Numbered from the stretch's first letter, positions 8,432 to 17,069 are shown. The stretch: DNA of 64,000 bases from Rhizobium sp. BT03 (GCF_030053155.1 NZ_CP125644.1:124001-188000); one strand, 5' to 3'. The notes: generated by a model not told the origin, from the sequence alone. Made by a program: numbers and translations.

Positions 8432-9304
8432 TCAACGTCCTCCCGGGTTCTGATTGCCGAAGAAACGCAGCTGCACGGCATAAAGCGAGAGCGTCACGAC
8501 CAGGAGCACCAACGCTGCCGCGCCGCCCATTCCCCAGTTGACCAGCGACTGCACGAACTGCGCGATCAGCTCCGCGAGCATCATGTTGGCGGTGCCGCCG
8601 AGAAGCGAGGGCGTGACGAAATAGCCGAGCGACATGACGAAGACCATCAGGGCGCCGGCCGCCATGCCGGGCATCGCCAGCGGCAGCAGGACCCGCGTCA
8701 GGCACTGCCAGCGATTGGCGCCGCAAAGGGCGGCCGCCTGCAGGGTCGACGGGTCGATCTTCTTGATCACGCCGTAGAGCGGCAGGATGATGAACGGCAG
8801 CATGATATAGGTCATGCCGATCGTCACGCCGGTCAGATTGTTGACGAGCGCCAGCGGCTGGTCGATCAGACCCATCCCCATCAGCATCTTGTTGATGAGC
8901 CCGGTGCGCTGCAGGAGCACCATCCAGGCATAGGTGCGGGCCAAGAGGTTGGTCCACATCGACAGGAGCAGGATCGCGAAGATCACCGAGGTCAGCCGGC
9001 CGGGCATGATCGCCAGCGCCCAGGCGACGGGAAAGCCGATCGCGAGCGAAATCACCGTGACGAGACCGGAGACGATGAAGGTGTTGGCGAAAATCTTGAG
9101 ATAGGTCGAAGAGCCGATCAGCTGCGCATAGTTTCCCAGACCCGGCACGGGTTCCAATACGCTTCGCAGCAGCAGGATCGCCACCGGCACGACGAAAAAA
9201 ATCCCGACGAAGGCAAGAGCCGGAACGACCCCGCTGAAACCTGTTGGCCTGCGTATCTTCGGCAAGGGCGCAACTACGCCGGAGGCATCGCTAAACGTCG
9301 ACAT
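8432..9304 (-). CDS. ABC transporter permease, PotB type
   Basis: 290 residues from ATG 9304, preceded by GGAAGGA. The first membrane helix is GVVPALAFVGIFFVVPVAILLL. The EAA loop reads AALCGANRWQCLTRVLLPLAMPG. It lies one base upstream of the other permease gene and 112 bases after the binding-protein gene, with a strong hairpin in that gap. Partner of the PotC-type permease in the same importer. Confidence 0.88.
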   Translation of the reverse strand: MSTFSDASGVVAPLPKIRRPTGFSGVVPALAFVGIFFVVPVAILLLRSVLEPVPGLGNYAQLIGSSTYLKIFANTFIVSGLVTVISLAIGFPVAWALAIMPGRLTSVIFAILLLSMWTNLLARTYAWMVLLQRTGLINKMLMGMGLIDQPLALVNNLTGVTIGMTYIMLPFIILPLYGVIKKIDPSTLQAAALCGANRWQCLTRVLLPLAMPGMAAGALMVFVMSLGYFVTPSLLGGTANMMLAELIAQFVQSLVNWGMGGAAALVLLVVTLSLYAVQLRFFGNQNPGGR

Positions 9305-9372
9305 GACAGTCCTTCCCACCCGTCAATTTCCGCGGGCGCATAGGTGCAACCGATTTCGCACTGGCGCTGCGG

Positions 9373-9397
9373 GGGCACGGCGCCCTTCGCCGTGCCC
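9373..9397 (-). other. Intercistronic hairpin after the binding-protein gene
   Basis: Perfect 10-bp stem (GGGCACGGCG with its complement) and a 5-base loop, between the stop of the PotD-type gene and the permease start. No T-run follows. In binding-protein-dependent transporters such hairpins often stabilise the upstream mRNA so that more binding protein than permease is made; that role is inferred here. Confidence 0.6.
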
Positions 9398-9416
9398 GTT
9401 GATCTCAAATTTCGGC

Positions 9417-10427
9417 TTATTTGGCCTGCCAAGCGTACCACTTCTCGCCGATGGCATCGCGATTATCGGCCCAGTAGCCCATATCGGCATTGACCTGGCT
9501 TGCGGTCTGCTGGTCCGGCAGGGTCTTGGCCGTTTCCGGGTCCATCAGCTTGGCCGAGTCGACATTGATCGGCGCATATCCGGTGGTCTTTGCCAGGGCG
9601 GCCTGCGGTTCGGCCGAGGTCGCCAGTGCAATGAACTTCATCGCAGCTTCGACATTCGGCGAGCCCTTCGGCACGACGAGCGCATCGGCAGCGGTGATGT
9701 TCTGTTCCCAGGAGGTTTCCACCTTGATGCCGGTCGCGGCAAGCGCCGTCATGCGGCCGTTCCAGACGCTGCCGAAGGGTGCCTCGGCGGATGCGAGCAG
9801 CTGCTGCGACTGGGCGCCGCCTGACCACCAGATGATGTCCGATTTGATCGTATCGAGCTTCTTGAAGGCGCGGTCGAGGTCCAGCGGATAGAGCTTGTCG
9901 GCAGGCACGCCGTCGGCGAGCAGCGCGGCTTCGATCACGCCGGGAGCCGACCACTTGTAGAATGTGCGTTTGCCGGGGAACTTCGCGGTGTCGAACAGGT
10001 CTGCCCATGTCTTCGGGCAGGCCTTGACGGCGTCGGCATTGCAGCCGATGACGAAGGAATAATAGAAGCTGCCGACCGAATAGTCGGTGACGAAGCGCGG
10101 ATCGAGCTTGGATTTGTCGATGACGGAGAAGTCGAGCTTTTCGAGCTGGCCGTTCTTGCCGGCTTGGGCGGCATAATCGCCTTCGACGTCGACGACGTCC
10201 CACGTGACTTCACCGGCCTCGACCATGGCCTTGAGCTTGCCGTAGTCGGTCGGACCGTCCTGAACGACGGTGATGCCGGTCTTTTCGGTGAACGGGCTTG
10301 CCCATGCTGCCTTCTGCGCATCCTGGGTCGTTCCGCCCCAGCTCGAGAAGACCATGTTATCGGCGTGCGCCGGCGCGGAGACCGCCACGAATGCGGCAAC
10401 CGCCGCGAAAGCAAATGTCGTTTTCAT
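9417..10427 (-). CDS. Polyamine-type ABC substrate-binding protein (PotD-like)
   Basis: 336 residues. A clear Sec signal peptide (MKTTFAFAAVAAFVAVSAPAHA) ends at an AxA site before DNMVFSSWGG. The mature part shows extracellular binding-protein family 1 features: SSWGGTTQDAQKAAW near the N-terminus and DVVDVEGDYAAQAGKNGQLEKLD. Two cysteines (CNADAVKACPKTW) may form a disulfide. A strong AAGGGAA ribosome site precedes ATG 10427. It delivers an unknown ligand, by class a polyamine or related cation, to the permeases encoded downstream. Confidence 0.87.
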   Translation of the reverse strand: MKTTFAFAAVAAFVAVSAPAHADNMVFSSWGGTTQDAQKAAWASPFTEKTGITVVQDGPTDYGKLKAMVEAGEVTWDVVDVEGDYAAQAGKNGQLEKLDFSVIDKSKLDPRFVTDYSVGSFYYSFVIGCNADAVKACPKTWADLFDTAKFPGKRTFYKWSAPGVIEAALLADGVPADKLYPLDLDRAFKKLDTIKSDIIWWSGGAQSQQLLASAEAPFGSVWNGRMTALAATGIKVETSWEQNITAADALVVPKGSPNVEAAMKFIALATSAEPQAALAKTTGYAPINVDSAKLMDPETAKTLPDQQTASQVNADMGYWADNRDAIGEKWYAWQAK

Positions 10428-10475
10428 GTTCCCTTATCCCTGTTCTGGTTTGTCCTACGGGTATTCCTTATGTCG

Positions 10476-10799
10476 TCAGTGCGCCTCGCTCCGGGGAGAA
10501 AAGCTTGCCGGCTTCATAATCTTGTTTTCCGCCACCTCGATGAGGTCGCGAATCTTGGGCAGGAAGGCCTGCCACCGGGGATCGGCCATCAGCCGCTGGC
10601 GTCTCGCCTCCCTGTCATCCAGGCTGGTAAAGGCCCAGATGTGGACGATCTCGTTGATGGTGCCGATCTCCGAGAAGAAATAGCCGACGAGCGTGCCGAG
10701 GTGGCTCTTCTGGATCTCGATGCCCTCTTCCTCGACGACCTTGAGATATTGCGGGATCGTTCCGTTCTTCAGCCGGTAGGTGCGGATTTCGTAAAACAT
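10476..10799 (-). CDS. NIPSNAP-family small protein
   Basis: 107 residues from ATG 10799, preceded by GAGGTGA; a GTG at 10808 overlapping the previous stop is an alternative. MFYEIRTYRLKNGTIPQYLK and VHIWAFTSLDDREARRQRLMADPRWQAFLPKIRDL are the two halves of the NIPSNAP ferredoxin-like fold. Members are often small dimeric barrel proteins in catabolic operons, sometimes with enzymatic roles, but the function here is unknown. It lies between the aldehyde dehydrogenase and the binding-protein gene. Confidence 0.85.
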   Translation of the reverse strand: MFYEIRTYRLKNGTIPQYLKVVEEEGIEIQKSHLGTLVGYFFSEIGTINEIVHIWAFTSLDDREARRQRLMADPRWQAFLPKIRDLIEVAENKIMKPASFSPRSEAH

Positions 10800-10804
10800 C
10801 GGCG

Positions 10805-12268
10805 TCACCTCATCACGAAAGGATCGGGGATCGGATCATCCGAGGTCCGCAGCCAGATCGTCTTGGTGCGGGTGTAATCGAGCGCCGCGGCCATGCCGCC
10901 CTCCCTGCCGTGGCCCGACAGGCCGAAGCCGCCGAAGGGCGCGATCGGCGATACGGCGCGGTAGGTGTTGACCCAGACGATGCCGGCGCGGATGCCCTTC
11001 ATCAGCCGGTGCGCGCGGGTGAGGTTCTGCGTGAAGATGCCGGAGGCCAGGCCATAACGGGTGTCGTTGGCAAGCCGCAGCGCCTCGGCCTCCGTCTCGA
11101 AGGAGACGACGGAAAGGACCGGCCCGAAGAATTCCTCGACCAGCGAGGGTGACGCGACATCGTCACAATCGAGGATCGTCGGCGGGAAATAATAGCCTTC
11201 GCCATCGATCTTGCGTCCGCCGGTGACGAGGCGGGCGCCGCTTTCGATCGATCTCTCGACGAGGGCGCCGATATTGTCCTGCTGGCGCTTGGTGGCAAGC
11301 GGGCCGACTTCGGTCGCCATATCGAGCGGCGCGCCGATGCGGATCGCCTGCGCCTTCTCACGCAGCAGCGCAACGAACCTGTCCTTGACGCTGCGTTCGA
11401 CGATCAGGCGCGAGCCGGCGACGCAGCTCTGCCCGGTCGCCGCGAAAATGCCCGCGACCTGGGCGTTGGCGGCGCTTTCGAGGTCGGCGTCGGCAAAGAC
11501 GATGAAGGGCGACTTGCCGCCGAGTTCGAGCGATGTCGAAGCGAGGTTTTCGGCCGAGTTGCGCACGACGTGCCGGGCGGTCTCGGGACCGCCGGTGAAG
11601 GCGACGTGGGCGACCTTCGGATGACGGCCGAGTGCCGCGCCGCAGGAGGCGCCGAAACCGGTGATGATGTTGACGACGCCGGCGGGAAAGCCAGCTTCGT
11701 GCACGAGACGCGCGAATTCGAGAAGCGGCGCCGGTCCGTCTTCCGAGGCCTTGACAACCATGGTGCAGCCGGCGGCGAGCGCCGGGCCGATCTTGACCGC
11801 CGACAGGAAGAGCTGGCTGTTCCACGGCACGACCATCGCGACGACGCCGATCGGCTCGCGGCGAAGCCAGACATCCATGTCGGGCTTGTCGATCGGCAGG
11901 TAAGAGCCTTCGATCTTGTCAGCGATACCGGCATAGTAGCGATAATATTCGGCGACATAGGCGATCTGCGCTGAGGTTTCGCGGATGATCTTGCCGGTGT
12001 CGCGCGTCTCCAGTTCCGCCAGGACTGGGGCGTTGGCGGCAACCAGATCGGCGAGCTTGTAAAGCAGCTTGCCGCGTTGGGTGGCAGTCATCTTCGCCCA
12101 CGGGCCCTCATAAAGCGCCCTTTCGGCAGCGTCGACAGCCCGATCGACATCACTCTCGCGCGCTTCGGGCATCTCTGCCCAGACCGCGCCGGTCGCCGGA
12201 TCGATGCTCGGATAGGAAGCCTCGCCATCCGAGAATTCGCCGTCGATATAGTGCTGGAAACGCCGCAT
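10805..12268 (-). CDS. NAD(P)-dependent aldehyde dehydrogenase
   Basis: 487 residues. Catalytic Glu lies in LELGGKSPF and the nucleophilic Cys in TGQSCVAGSR; the cofactor segment is VVPWNSQLFLSAVKIGPALAAG. It is distinct from the GabD-like enzyme at the other end of the operon and nearer to betaine- or hydroxymuconic-semialdehyde-type dehydrogenases. It starts 4 bases after the monooxygenase stop, preceded by AGGAG. It probably oxidises an aldehyde released by the upstream monooxygenase or hydrolase; substrate unknown. Confidence 0.9.
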   Translation of the reverse strand: MRRFQHYIDGEFSDGEASYPSIDPATGAVWAEMPEARESDVDRAVDAAERALYEGPWAKMTATQRGKLLYKLADLVAANAPVLAELETRDTGKIIRETSAQIAYVAEYYRYYAGIADKIEGSYLPIDKPDMDVWLRREPIGVVAMVVPWNSQLFLSAVKIGPALAAGCTMVVKASEDGPAPLLEFARLVHEAGFPAGVVNIITGFGASCGAALGRHPKVAHVAFTGGPETARHVVRNSAENLASTSLELGGKSPFIVFADADLESAANAQVAGIFAATGQSCVAGSRLIVERSVKDRFVALLREKAQAIRIGAPLDMATEVGPLATKRQQDNIGALVERSIESGARLVTGGRKIDGEGYYFPPTILDCDDVASPSLVEEFFGPVLSVVSFETEAEALRLANDTRYGLASGIFTQNLTRAHRLMKGIRAGIVWVNTYRAVSPIAPFGGFGLSGHGREGGMAAALDYTRTKTIWLRTSDDPIPDPFVMR

Positions 12269-12272
12269 GGTC

Positions 12273-13313
12273 CTACTCCTGAAATGCCGGCATGACCTCG
12301 GCGATGAAGCGCTCGAGCGACGCCTTCTTGCGCTCGAAACTCATGCCGGTGTCGATCCAGAAGGAATATTCGTCGTAGCCGAGGGCCTCATAGGCCTTGA
12401 GCCGGTCGATGACGGTCCGGGCATCTCCAACGACATTGTTGGTGCGCATGACCTGATCCGACAGCATCGCATTCGCGCGGATCTGCTCGTCGGGAATCCG
12501 CTCGATCAGACCTTGGGTGATCGGCTTCTCATTCTTGAACCAGGCGAAGAAGTAGTTGTAGTAGACGCTGAGTTCATGGGCCGCCTGGGCGACGTCTTCT
12601 TCCGACGAGCCGACATAGGTATGGCGCAGCAGCATGATCTTCGGCCGCTCGATATCGGGATTCTTGGCGCAGGCGTCGTTGAAGCGGTCCATCAGCGACT
12701 GGACCTCATCATCGCCCTGCCAGAGCGGCGTCACCTGAACATTGCAGCCATTGGCAACGGCAAATTCATGCGAGTTCGGATCGCGCGCGGCGACCCAGAT
12801 CGGCGGGTTCGGCTGCTGCAGCGGCTTCGGCGCCGAGGTGGTCGCGGGAAACTTGAAGAACTCGCCGTCATGGGCGTAGTCGCCGTTCCAGATGCCCTTG
12901 ACCGCCGGGATGAGCTCGCGCATGCGCTGGCCGGCGCCCCAGGCGTCGAGGCCGGGCAGCAGGCGCTCGTATTCGAAGGAATAGGCGCCGCGGGCAATGC
13001 CGATGTCGAGCCTTCCGTCGCAGATGATGTCGGTCATCGCCGCTTCGCCGGCAAGCTTGATCGGATGCCAGAAGGGAGCGATCACCGTCCCCGTCCCGAG
13101 CCTTGCCCGCGATGTGCGGCGCGCCAGATCGGCAATGGTCACGAAGGGGTTGGGGGCAATGGTGAAATCCATGCCGTGATGCTCGCCCGTCCAGATCGCA
13201 TGCATGCCGCCCTTGTCGGCGATCTCGCAGAGCGCGACGAATTCCTCATAGAGGCTCTTATGGCTCTGGCCTGCGTCGAGCCGTTCCATATGGACGAAGA
13301 GGGAGAACTTCAT
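12273..13313 (-). CDS. Luciferase-like flavin-dependent monooxygenase (LLM class)
   Basis: 346 residues. The N-terminus MKFSLFVHMERL, AIWTGEHHGMDFTIAPNPF, RARLGTGTVIAPFWHPIKLAGEAAM and DGRLDIGIARGAYSFEYE follow the bacterial-luciferase-type TIM barrel. PPIWVAARDPNSHEFAVANG is the typical central segment. Such enzymes use reduced FMN and oxygen to hydroxylate or cleave C-S, C-N or ring bonds. Its gene overlaps the flavin reductase gene by ATGA, so the two-component pair is translationally coupled. It is the likely first oxidative enzyme of this operon; substrate unknown. Confidence 0.88.
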   Translation of the reverse strand: MKFSLFVHMERLDAGQSHKSLYEEFVALCEIADKGGMHAIWTGEHHGMDFTIAPNPFVTIADLARRTSRARLGTGTVIAPFWHPIKLAGEAAMTDIICDGRLDIGIARGAYSFEYERLLPGLDAWGAGQRMRELIPAVKGIWNGDYAHDGEFFKFPATTSAPKPLQQPNPPIWVAARDPNSHEFAVANGCNVQVTPLWQGDDEVQSLMDRFNDACAKNPDIERPKIMLLRHTYVGSSEEDVAQAAHELSVYYNYFFAWFKNEKPITQGLIERIPDEQIRANAMLSDQVMRTNNVVGDARTVIDRLKAYEALGYDEYSFWIDTGMSFERKKASLERFIAEVMPAFQE

Positions 13314-14245
13314 GCTTTTGCGCCCTTGGCTGGAATGGGATGAATTTTGCCGCCGGTCTCGTCACCGAAATAGACGCCGAAATTGCCGATCGAGCTTTCC
13401 ATCGCGAAGCGGTTGACGATGTCGGCGGTCGAACTGGTCTTGAACTTTGCCGCGGCCAGGGCGTCGGGCTTTACGAACCAGCCGCCGGCAGGCTCACCGT
13501 CCCCGGCAACGGCGTGATAGACGATGTGCTGCTTGCCATCGCTCTTGCCCTCATAGACCGAATAGAGGAAGCCGATGCTGACCGTCAGCCCGGTGAGCGT
13601 CTCCAGATATTTTTGCAGCGCTTCGGTCGGGTTGCCGTCATGGGCGTCGATGCTCGGCAGGGAAAGCACATCCTCGCCCAGCAGCAGAACCTCGCCGCGG
13701 CGTTCGACGACGGCCGCAAGCTCGATATTGCCTTCGGCCGCGGCGGAAACCGCCTTGCTTGCAAGCGTCGGCGTGAAATAGCCGCCGCGCGCATAACCGA
13801 GACCATTGCGGCCGCTATTATCGAAGGATTCGATGCGGCCCATCAGGATGACATGGTCGCCGGCCTCGACGACCTGTTCCATGGCGCATTCGAACCAGGC
13901 GGCCACGTTCGAGAAGATCGGGCAGCCGGCCGATCCCTTGGCCCATTCGACCGCCGCAAACCTGTCTTCGACCGGCCGCGCAAACGTGTTCGACACGTCC
14001 TTCTGCGTTTCCGACAGCACGTTGATCGCGAAATGCGGCGTACCGGTCATGGTGGCGAAGTTGCGCGACGTCTTGGCAAGGCAAACGAGGAGCAAGGGTG
14101 GATTGAGCGAGACCGATGTGAAGGAATTCGCGGTGAAGCCGATCGGATTTCCTTCCCCGTCGCAGGCGGTGACAACGGTCACGCCGGTCGGAAAAGCTCC
14201 GAATGCATCTCGCAATGCTCTTGGATCGACAGTCTGGATTGTCAT
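13310..14245 (-). CDS. Flavin reductase with a Nudix-like C-terminal extension
   Basis: 311 residues, nearly twice the usual 160-170 of HpaC/RutF-type flavin reductases. Residues 1-170 are the reductase: RDAFGAFPTGVTVVTA, GFTANSFTSVSLNPPLLLVCLAK and HFAINVLSETQ. From about residue 175 there is a second domain, AAVVERRGEVLLLGEDV then TGLTVSIGFLYSVYEG and GGWFVKPDAL, which resembles a Nudix fold but lacks a readable Nudix box, so hydrolase activity is doubtful. It supplies reduced FMN to the coupled monooxygenase. It overlaps both neighbours by four bases. Confidence 0.85.
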   Translation of the reverse strand: MTIQTVDPRALRDAFGAFPTGVTVVTACDGEGNPIGFTANSFTSVSLNPPLLLVCLAKTSRNFATMTGTPHFAINVLSETQKDVSNTFARPVEDRFAAVEWAKGSAGCPIFSNVAAWFECAMEQVVEAGDHVILMGRIESFDNSGRNGLGYARGGYFTPTLASKAVSAAAEGNIELAAVVERRGEVLLLGEDVLSLPSIDAHDGNPTEALQKYLETLTGLTVSIGFLYSVYEGKSDGKQHIVYHAVAGDGEPAGGWFVKPDALAAAKFKTSSTADIVNRFAMESSIGNFGVYFGDETGGKIHPIPAKGAKA

Positions 14246-15087
14246 CGTTCATCCTCCCCGAACGACAGCCACTCGGCGAGCAGCGAATTGACGATATCAG
14301 GCGCGGTCAGGTTCACCATGTGACGATGGCCTTCGACGATGCGGACCCAGCCCTTGGGCGCAAGCGCCGCCATCTGCTCCGCCATCAGGGGCGTGGAATT
14401 CGGATCATCGGACCCCGTCAGGAACAGGGCCGGACCAGCCACGTCTTTCCAGCGATCGGCATAGGTCTCGTCTCCACCGGCAAAGGCGGCGTAAGCGACC
14501 GCATAGCCTTCCGGATCGACGAGGCTCAGCCATTTCCGTGTCAGTTCCCGCGCAACGACGCTATCGGAATCATCGCCGAACCAGCGCGCCAGGGGACCTT
14601 CCTTGTCCACGCCCGTCACCGGGATGGCCGCGGCCCGTGCGAGCACGGCAGCCTTTGCATCAGGGTCACGCCTGTAGACGCCGTTGAGGTAGGCGACACG
14701 GCTGATCCGTTCGCCGAACGTTGCCGCCGCTCCTCCCGATACCAGCGCACCCATGGAGTGGCCGGCAACATTGACAGTCTCGATCGCCATCTCGTCGAGA
14801 AAGCGCCCGAACCAGGCGACGAACTCCTCGAGGCGGCTGCCCGCCGGCAGTTTTGCGCTCTCGCCATGTCCCGGCATGTCGACGGCGATGACGCGGTGGC
14901 CGGCCGACAGAAAGGCGATCTGCGGCGCCCAGGCCTCGAGCCGCATGCCGACGCCGTGAATGAGAACCAGCGGCTCGCCGCTGCCGGCCTCGTGATAGGC
15001 CGTTCCGCTTGCCGTCTTCCTTCGGGGCAAGCCACCGGCGGCGCTCTTTGCTGCAGCGGCGCCCGAGATCGATCCAGCTGTCAGCAT
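14242..15087 (-). CDS. Alpha/beta-hydrolase
   Basis: 281 residues from ATG 15087; longer starts would run into the preceding gene. The core begins GEPLVLIHGVGMRLEAW (oxyanion HG) and VIAVDMPGHGES, the nucleophile elbow is AGHSMGALVSG, and the likely catalytic His is in VEGHRHMVNLTAP near the C-terminus. About 40 residues rich in Ala and Ser precede the fold. In rut-like and aromatic catabolic operons such enzymes hydrolyse ring-cleavage or carbamate products; a similar role next to the monooxygenase is inferred. Confidence 0.87.
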   Translation of the reverse strand: MLTAGSISGAAAAKSAAGGLPRRKTASGTAYHEAGSGEPLVLIHGVGMRLEAWAPQIAFLSAGHRVIAVDMPGHGESAKLPAGSRLEEFVAWFGRFLDEMAIETVNVAGHSMGALVSGGAAATFGERISRVAYLNGVYRRDPDAKAAVLARAAAIPVTGVDKEGPLARWFGDDSDSVVARELTRKWLSLVDPEGYAVAYAAFAGGDETYADRWKDVAGPALFLTGSDDPNSTPLMAEQMAALAPKGWVRIVEGHRHMVNLTAPDIVNSLLAEWLSFGEDER

Positions 15088-15103
15088 CTCAGCGCCCACC
15101 CTT

Positions 15104-15706
15104 TCAAACGCCCGCAGGATTGGCGACGTCCTGCCCAAGATCTTTCAGATCCTGATAGCGGTCGCCGATGCGGTGATGAGGACGCCCTCCCACCGAAGCG
15201 CCAAGAGCCACGACGATCTCGTCGGCGGCAGGCGCGTCGGGGATCGAGGTCTGGATGGTCAGGTAGTGCGAACGGCGGCCTTCGTCGTTCTTGTCCATCA
15301 GCGGGATCATGATTGGCGCATTGGCGGGGCCGCGGGTGTTGCAGAAGGCAAGATAGGACTTGGCGCCGACGGCATGGCGATAAAAATTGCCGAAGCGCAG
15401 CGTGTGAATGAGCGCCGACGCATGCTCGATCTCGCCGTCCAGGCCGACGACGGCAGCCTTGCCATAGGCTTCGACGGCATCGCCGGAACCGACCGCATCG
15501 ATGATCATCTTGGTCAGCAGCTCACCGAGAACCGGAGCGCCCGCATGAATTTCCGGCTTGAGATCTTCGACGAAGCCGCGGCCCGCCCATGGGTTCTTCA
15601 CGACCGCGAAAGCGGTAAACAGTTTCAGCGGCACCGCCGCGGCCTTACCGCCTTCGATCAGCGTCGTTTCGATCTGCAGTCCCGTCTTGCGAATTTGAAT
15701 GGCCAT
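15104..15706 (-). CDS. DUF1185 ('amino acid synthesis') family protein
   Basis: 200 residues. The family is recognised from GRGFVEDLKPEIHAGAPVLGELL, EAYGKAAVVGLDGEIEHASALIHTLRFGNFYRHAVG and the C-terminal GASVGGRPHHRIGDRYQDL. DUF1185 proteins are described as amino-acid-synthesis-like only by name; their biochemical activity is not established to my knowledge. It is the first gene of the minus-strand operon that runs to 4.25 kb, with a 20-bp palindromic operator candidate just upstream. It may bind or convert the ring or amide substrate of this pathway. Confidence 0.85.
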   Translation of the reverse strand: MAIQIRKTGLQIETTLIEGGKAAAVPLKLFTAFAVVKNPWAGRGFVEDLKPEIHAGAPVLGELLTKMIIDAVGSGDAVEAYGKAAVVGLDGEIEHASALIHTLRFGNFYRHAVGAKSYLAFCNTRGPANAPIMIPLMDKNDEGRRSHYLTIQTSIPDAPAADEIVVALGASVGGRPHHRIGDRYQDLKDLGQDVANPAGV

Positions 15707-15731
15707 GGAACACCCTCACCTCTCTATTCTG

Positions 15732-15751
15732 TATTATGGTATACCATAATA
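15732..15751. promoter_or_regulatory. Perfect 20-bp palindrome, probable GntR/FCD operator
   Basis: TATTATGGTATACCATAATA is a perfect inverted repeat 26 bases upstream of the DUF1185 start. The core TGGTATACCA fits the TNGTNNNACNA pattern of FadR/FCD-type GntR regulators. Related copies occur at 15962 and in front of the GntR gene at 17138, supporting control of the operon by that regulator. Confidence 0.7.
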
Positions 15752-15961
15752 TATAGGTGTCAAGTTGGTTTCTGCGAACACGCAGTTGAAGGTCTTGGTG
15801 TCTCCGAATTCGGCGCGTGTACGCTCCCGAATGGCCCGGAAGCGTTTCTTCATTCAGTTCGTTGTCAGGAGCCGGACGGCGTGACGCCCGCCCACAGCGA
15901 CGCGACATGTCAGGAGGTCAAAATTATCCGAGTCCATATGATACCGCCATATATATTATTG

Positions 15962-15979
15962 ATTATGGCATACCATCAC
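15962..15979. promoter_or_regulatory. Imperfect copy of the GntR operator
   Basis: ATTATGGCATACCATCAC matches 14 of 18 positions of the palindrome at 15733-15750. It sits about 255 bases upstream of the DUF1185 start and could be an auxiliary site. Confidence 0.45.
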
Positions 15980-16098
15980 ATCGAGCAAAGTTGAGTGTCA
16001 AGCTTGGAGTTTGGATTCGTCTCGTTGGCCCTGAACATTGAAGGGGCACAGATATACGGCAGCAGACAGTTTGCTGCTGTTCCGGAGAGGAGCTGTTC

Positions 16099-16257
16099 TC
16101 AGGTTTGGATATGCAGCAACGGGTTCGGTTGCCGGTCAACGAACTCTTTCTTGATATGCTCAAGAGTGGCCCGCTGTCCGGCAAACGGCAGCAAGGCGAC
16201 CGCCTGATCTAAAGATAGCCAGCGGAAATCATCGTGTTCGTCGTTGAGCCGTAATGT
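16099..16257 (-). pseudogene. C-terminal remnant of a Nudix hydrolase gene
   Basis: The minus-strand frame reads LNDEHDDFRWLSLDQAVALL and then FAGQRATLEHIKKEFVDRQP before a TGA at 16101. The phrase NDEHDDFRWLSLDQAVALL is typical of the end of rhizobial dATP-pyrophosphohydrolase-type Nudix proteins. An in-frame TGA lies at 16260 and nothing recognisable lies upstream, so only about 50 residues remain and no start is available. It is a decayed fragment between the GntR gene and the operon it probably controls. The other bases of 15760-16370 hold no gene I can support. Confidence 0.55.
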
Positions 16258-16373
16258 TCAGGGAATCGTCCGCGGAGCGCGATTGCGAATACCGGACAGG
16301 CATCGACAACTATCGATGCGGCAGACGGCATTGCTACCGTCGTCTGCGAAGACCGCAGCGATCGACGCCCTGA

Positions 16374-17069
16374 CTATTCGGCTGGCTTCTGGGCGGACAG
16401 CACCGCCTCGGCAATGGCACTCGCCGCCGCGACGTGATCCATCGCCGCCCGTTGGGCGCCCTCGCCGTCGCCGCGGCGGATGGCGTCGATGATCTTCGAC
16501 ATCTGCAGCGGCCCCTCGGTGCCGCGCCCTTCCGTCTTGATCGTCATCGAGCGCAGATGGTTGATGCGCACGGTGAGGAGGTTGACGACGCCCCAGGCGA
16601 CATGCCGGTCGACCATGGTGAACAGCGTTTGATAGAAGGAAGAGGTATTGGCCAGAACGCCGGCCATATCGCTGTCGCGATAGCTGTTGCGGATGGCGGT
16701 CAGGGATTCCTCGAGCGCGGCGACGATCTCGGGGCTGCCGCGCTCCGCGCAGAGCCGTGCCGCCATGCCTTCGAGCGCACCGCGGATCTCATAGATCTGT
16801 TTGGCTTCCTCGATATCCAGCAGGGCGACGATCGGTCCCTTGTTCGGCAGATTGGCGACGAGCCCTTCCGATTCCAGATGTCTCAGAACCTCGCGCACCA
16901 CCGTCCGGCTGACGCCGAGCTGGGCACAGAGGTCGCGCTCGACAAGCCGGTCTCCCGGACGGAAGTATCCATTGACGATGGCCTCGCGGACCTTGTCGAG
17001 CGCCAATTCCCGCAATGTCTTTGCAGGACGCTCTACCCTGATTGCTGCGTCCTTCAGAGCACCGCTCAT
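16374..17069 (-). CDS. GntR-family transcriptional regulator, FCD type
   Basis: 231 residues. The N-terminal winged helix includes LALDKVREAIVNGYFRPGDRLVERDLCAQLGVSRTVVREVLRHLESEGLV, the canonical GntR DNA-binding region. Residues 90-220 form an FCD effector domain, starting IEEAKQIYEIRGALEGMAARL. It is on the same strand as, and upstream of, the 12-gene operon and probably senses its substrate. A half-matching operator copy precedes its own start, which suggests autoregulation. Confidence 0.9.
   Translation of the reverse strand: MSGALKDAAIRVERPAKTLRELALDKVREAIVNGYFRPGDRLVERDLCAQLGVSRTVVREVLRHLESEGLVANLPNKGPIVALLDIEEAKQIYEIRGALEGMAARLCAERGSPEIVAALEESLTAIRNSYRDSDMAGVLANTSSFYQTLFTMVDRHVAWGVVNLLTVRINHLRSMTIKTEGRGTEGPLQMSKIIDAIRRGDGEGAQRAAMDHVAAASAIAEAVLSAQKPAE

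Noticed and set aside
12267..14323. Two plus-strand open frames (358 and 327 codons) opposite the monooxygenase and flavin reductase
   Set aside because: No motifs or ribosome sites; the minus-strand genes are unambiguous.
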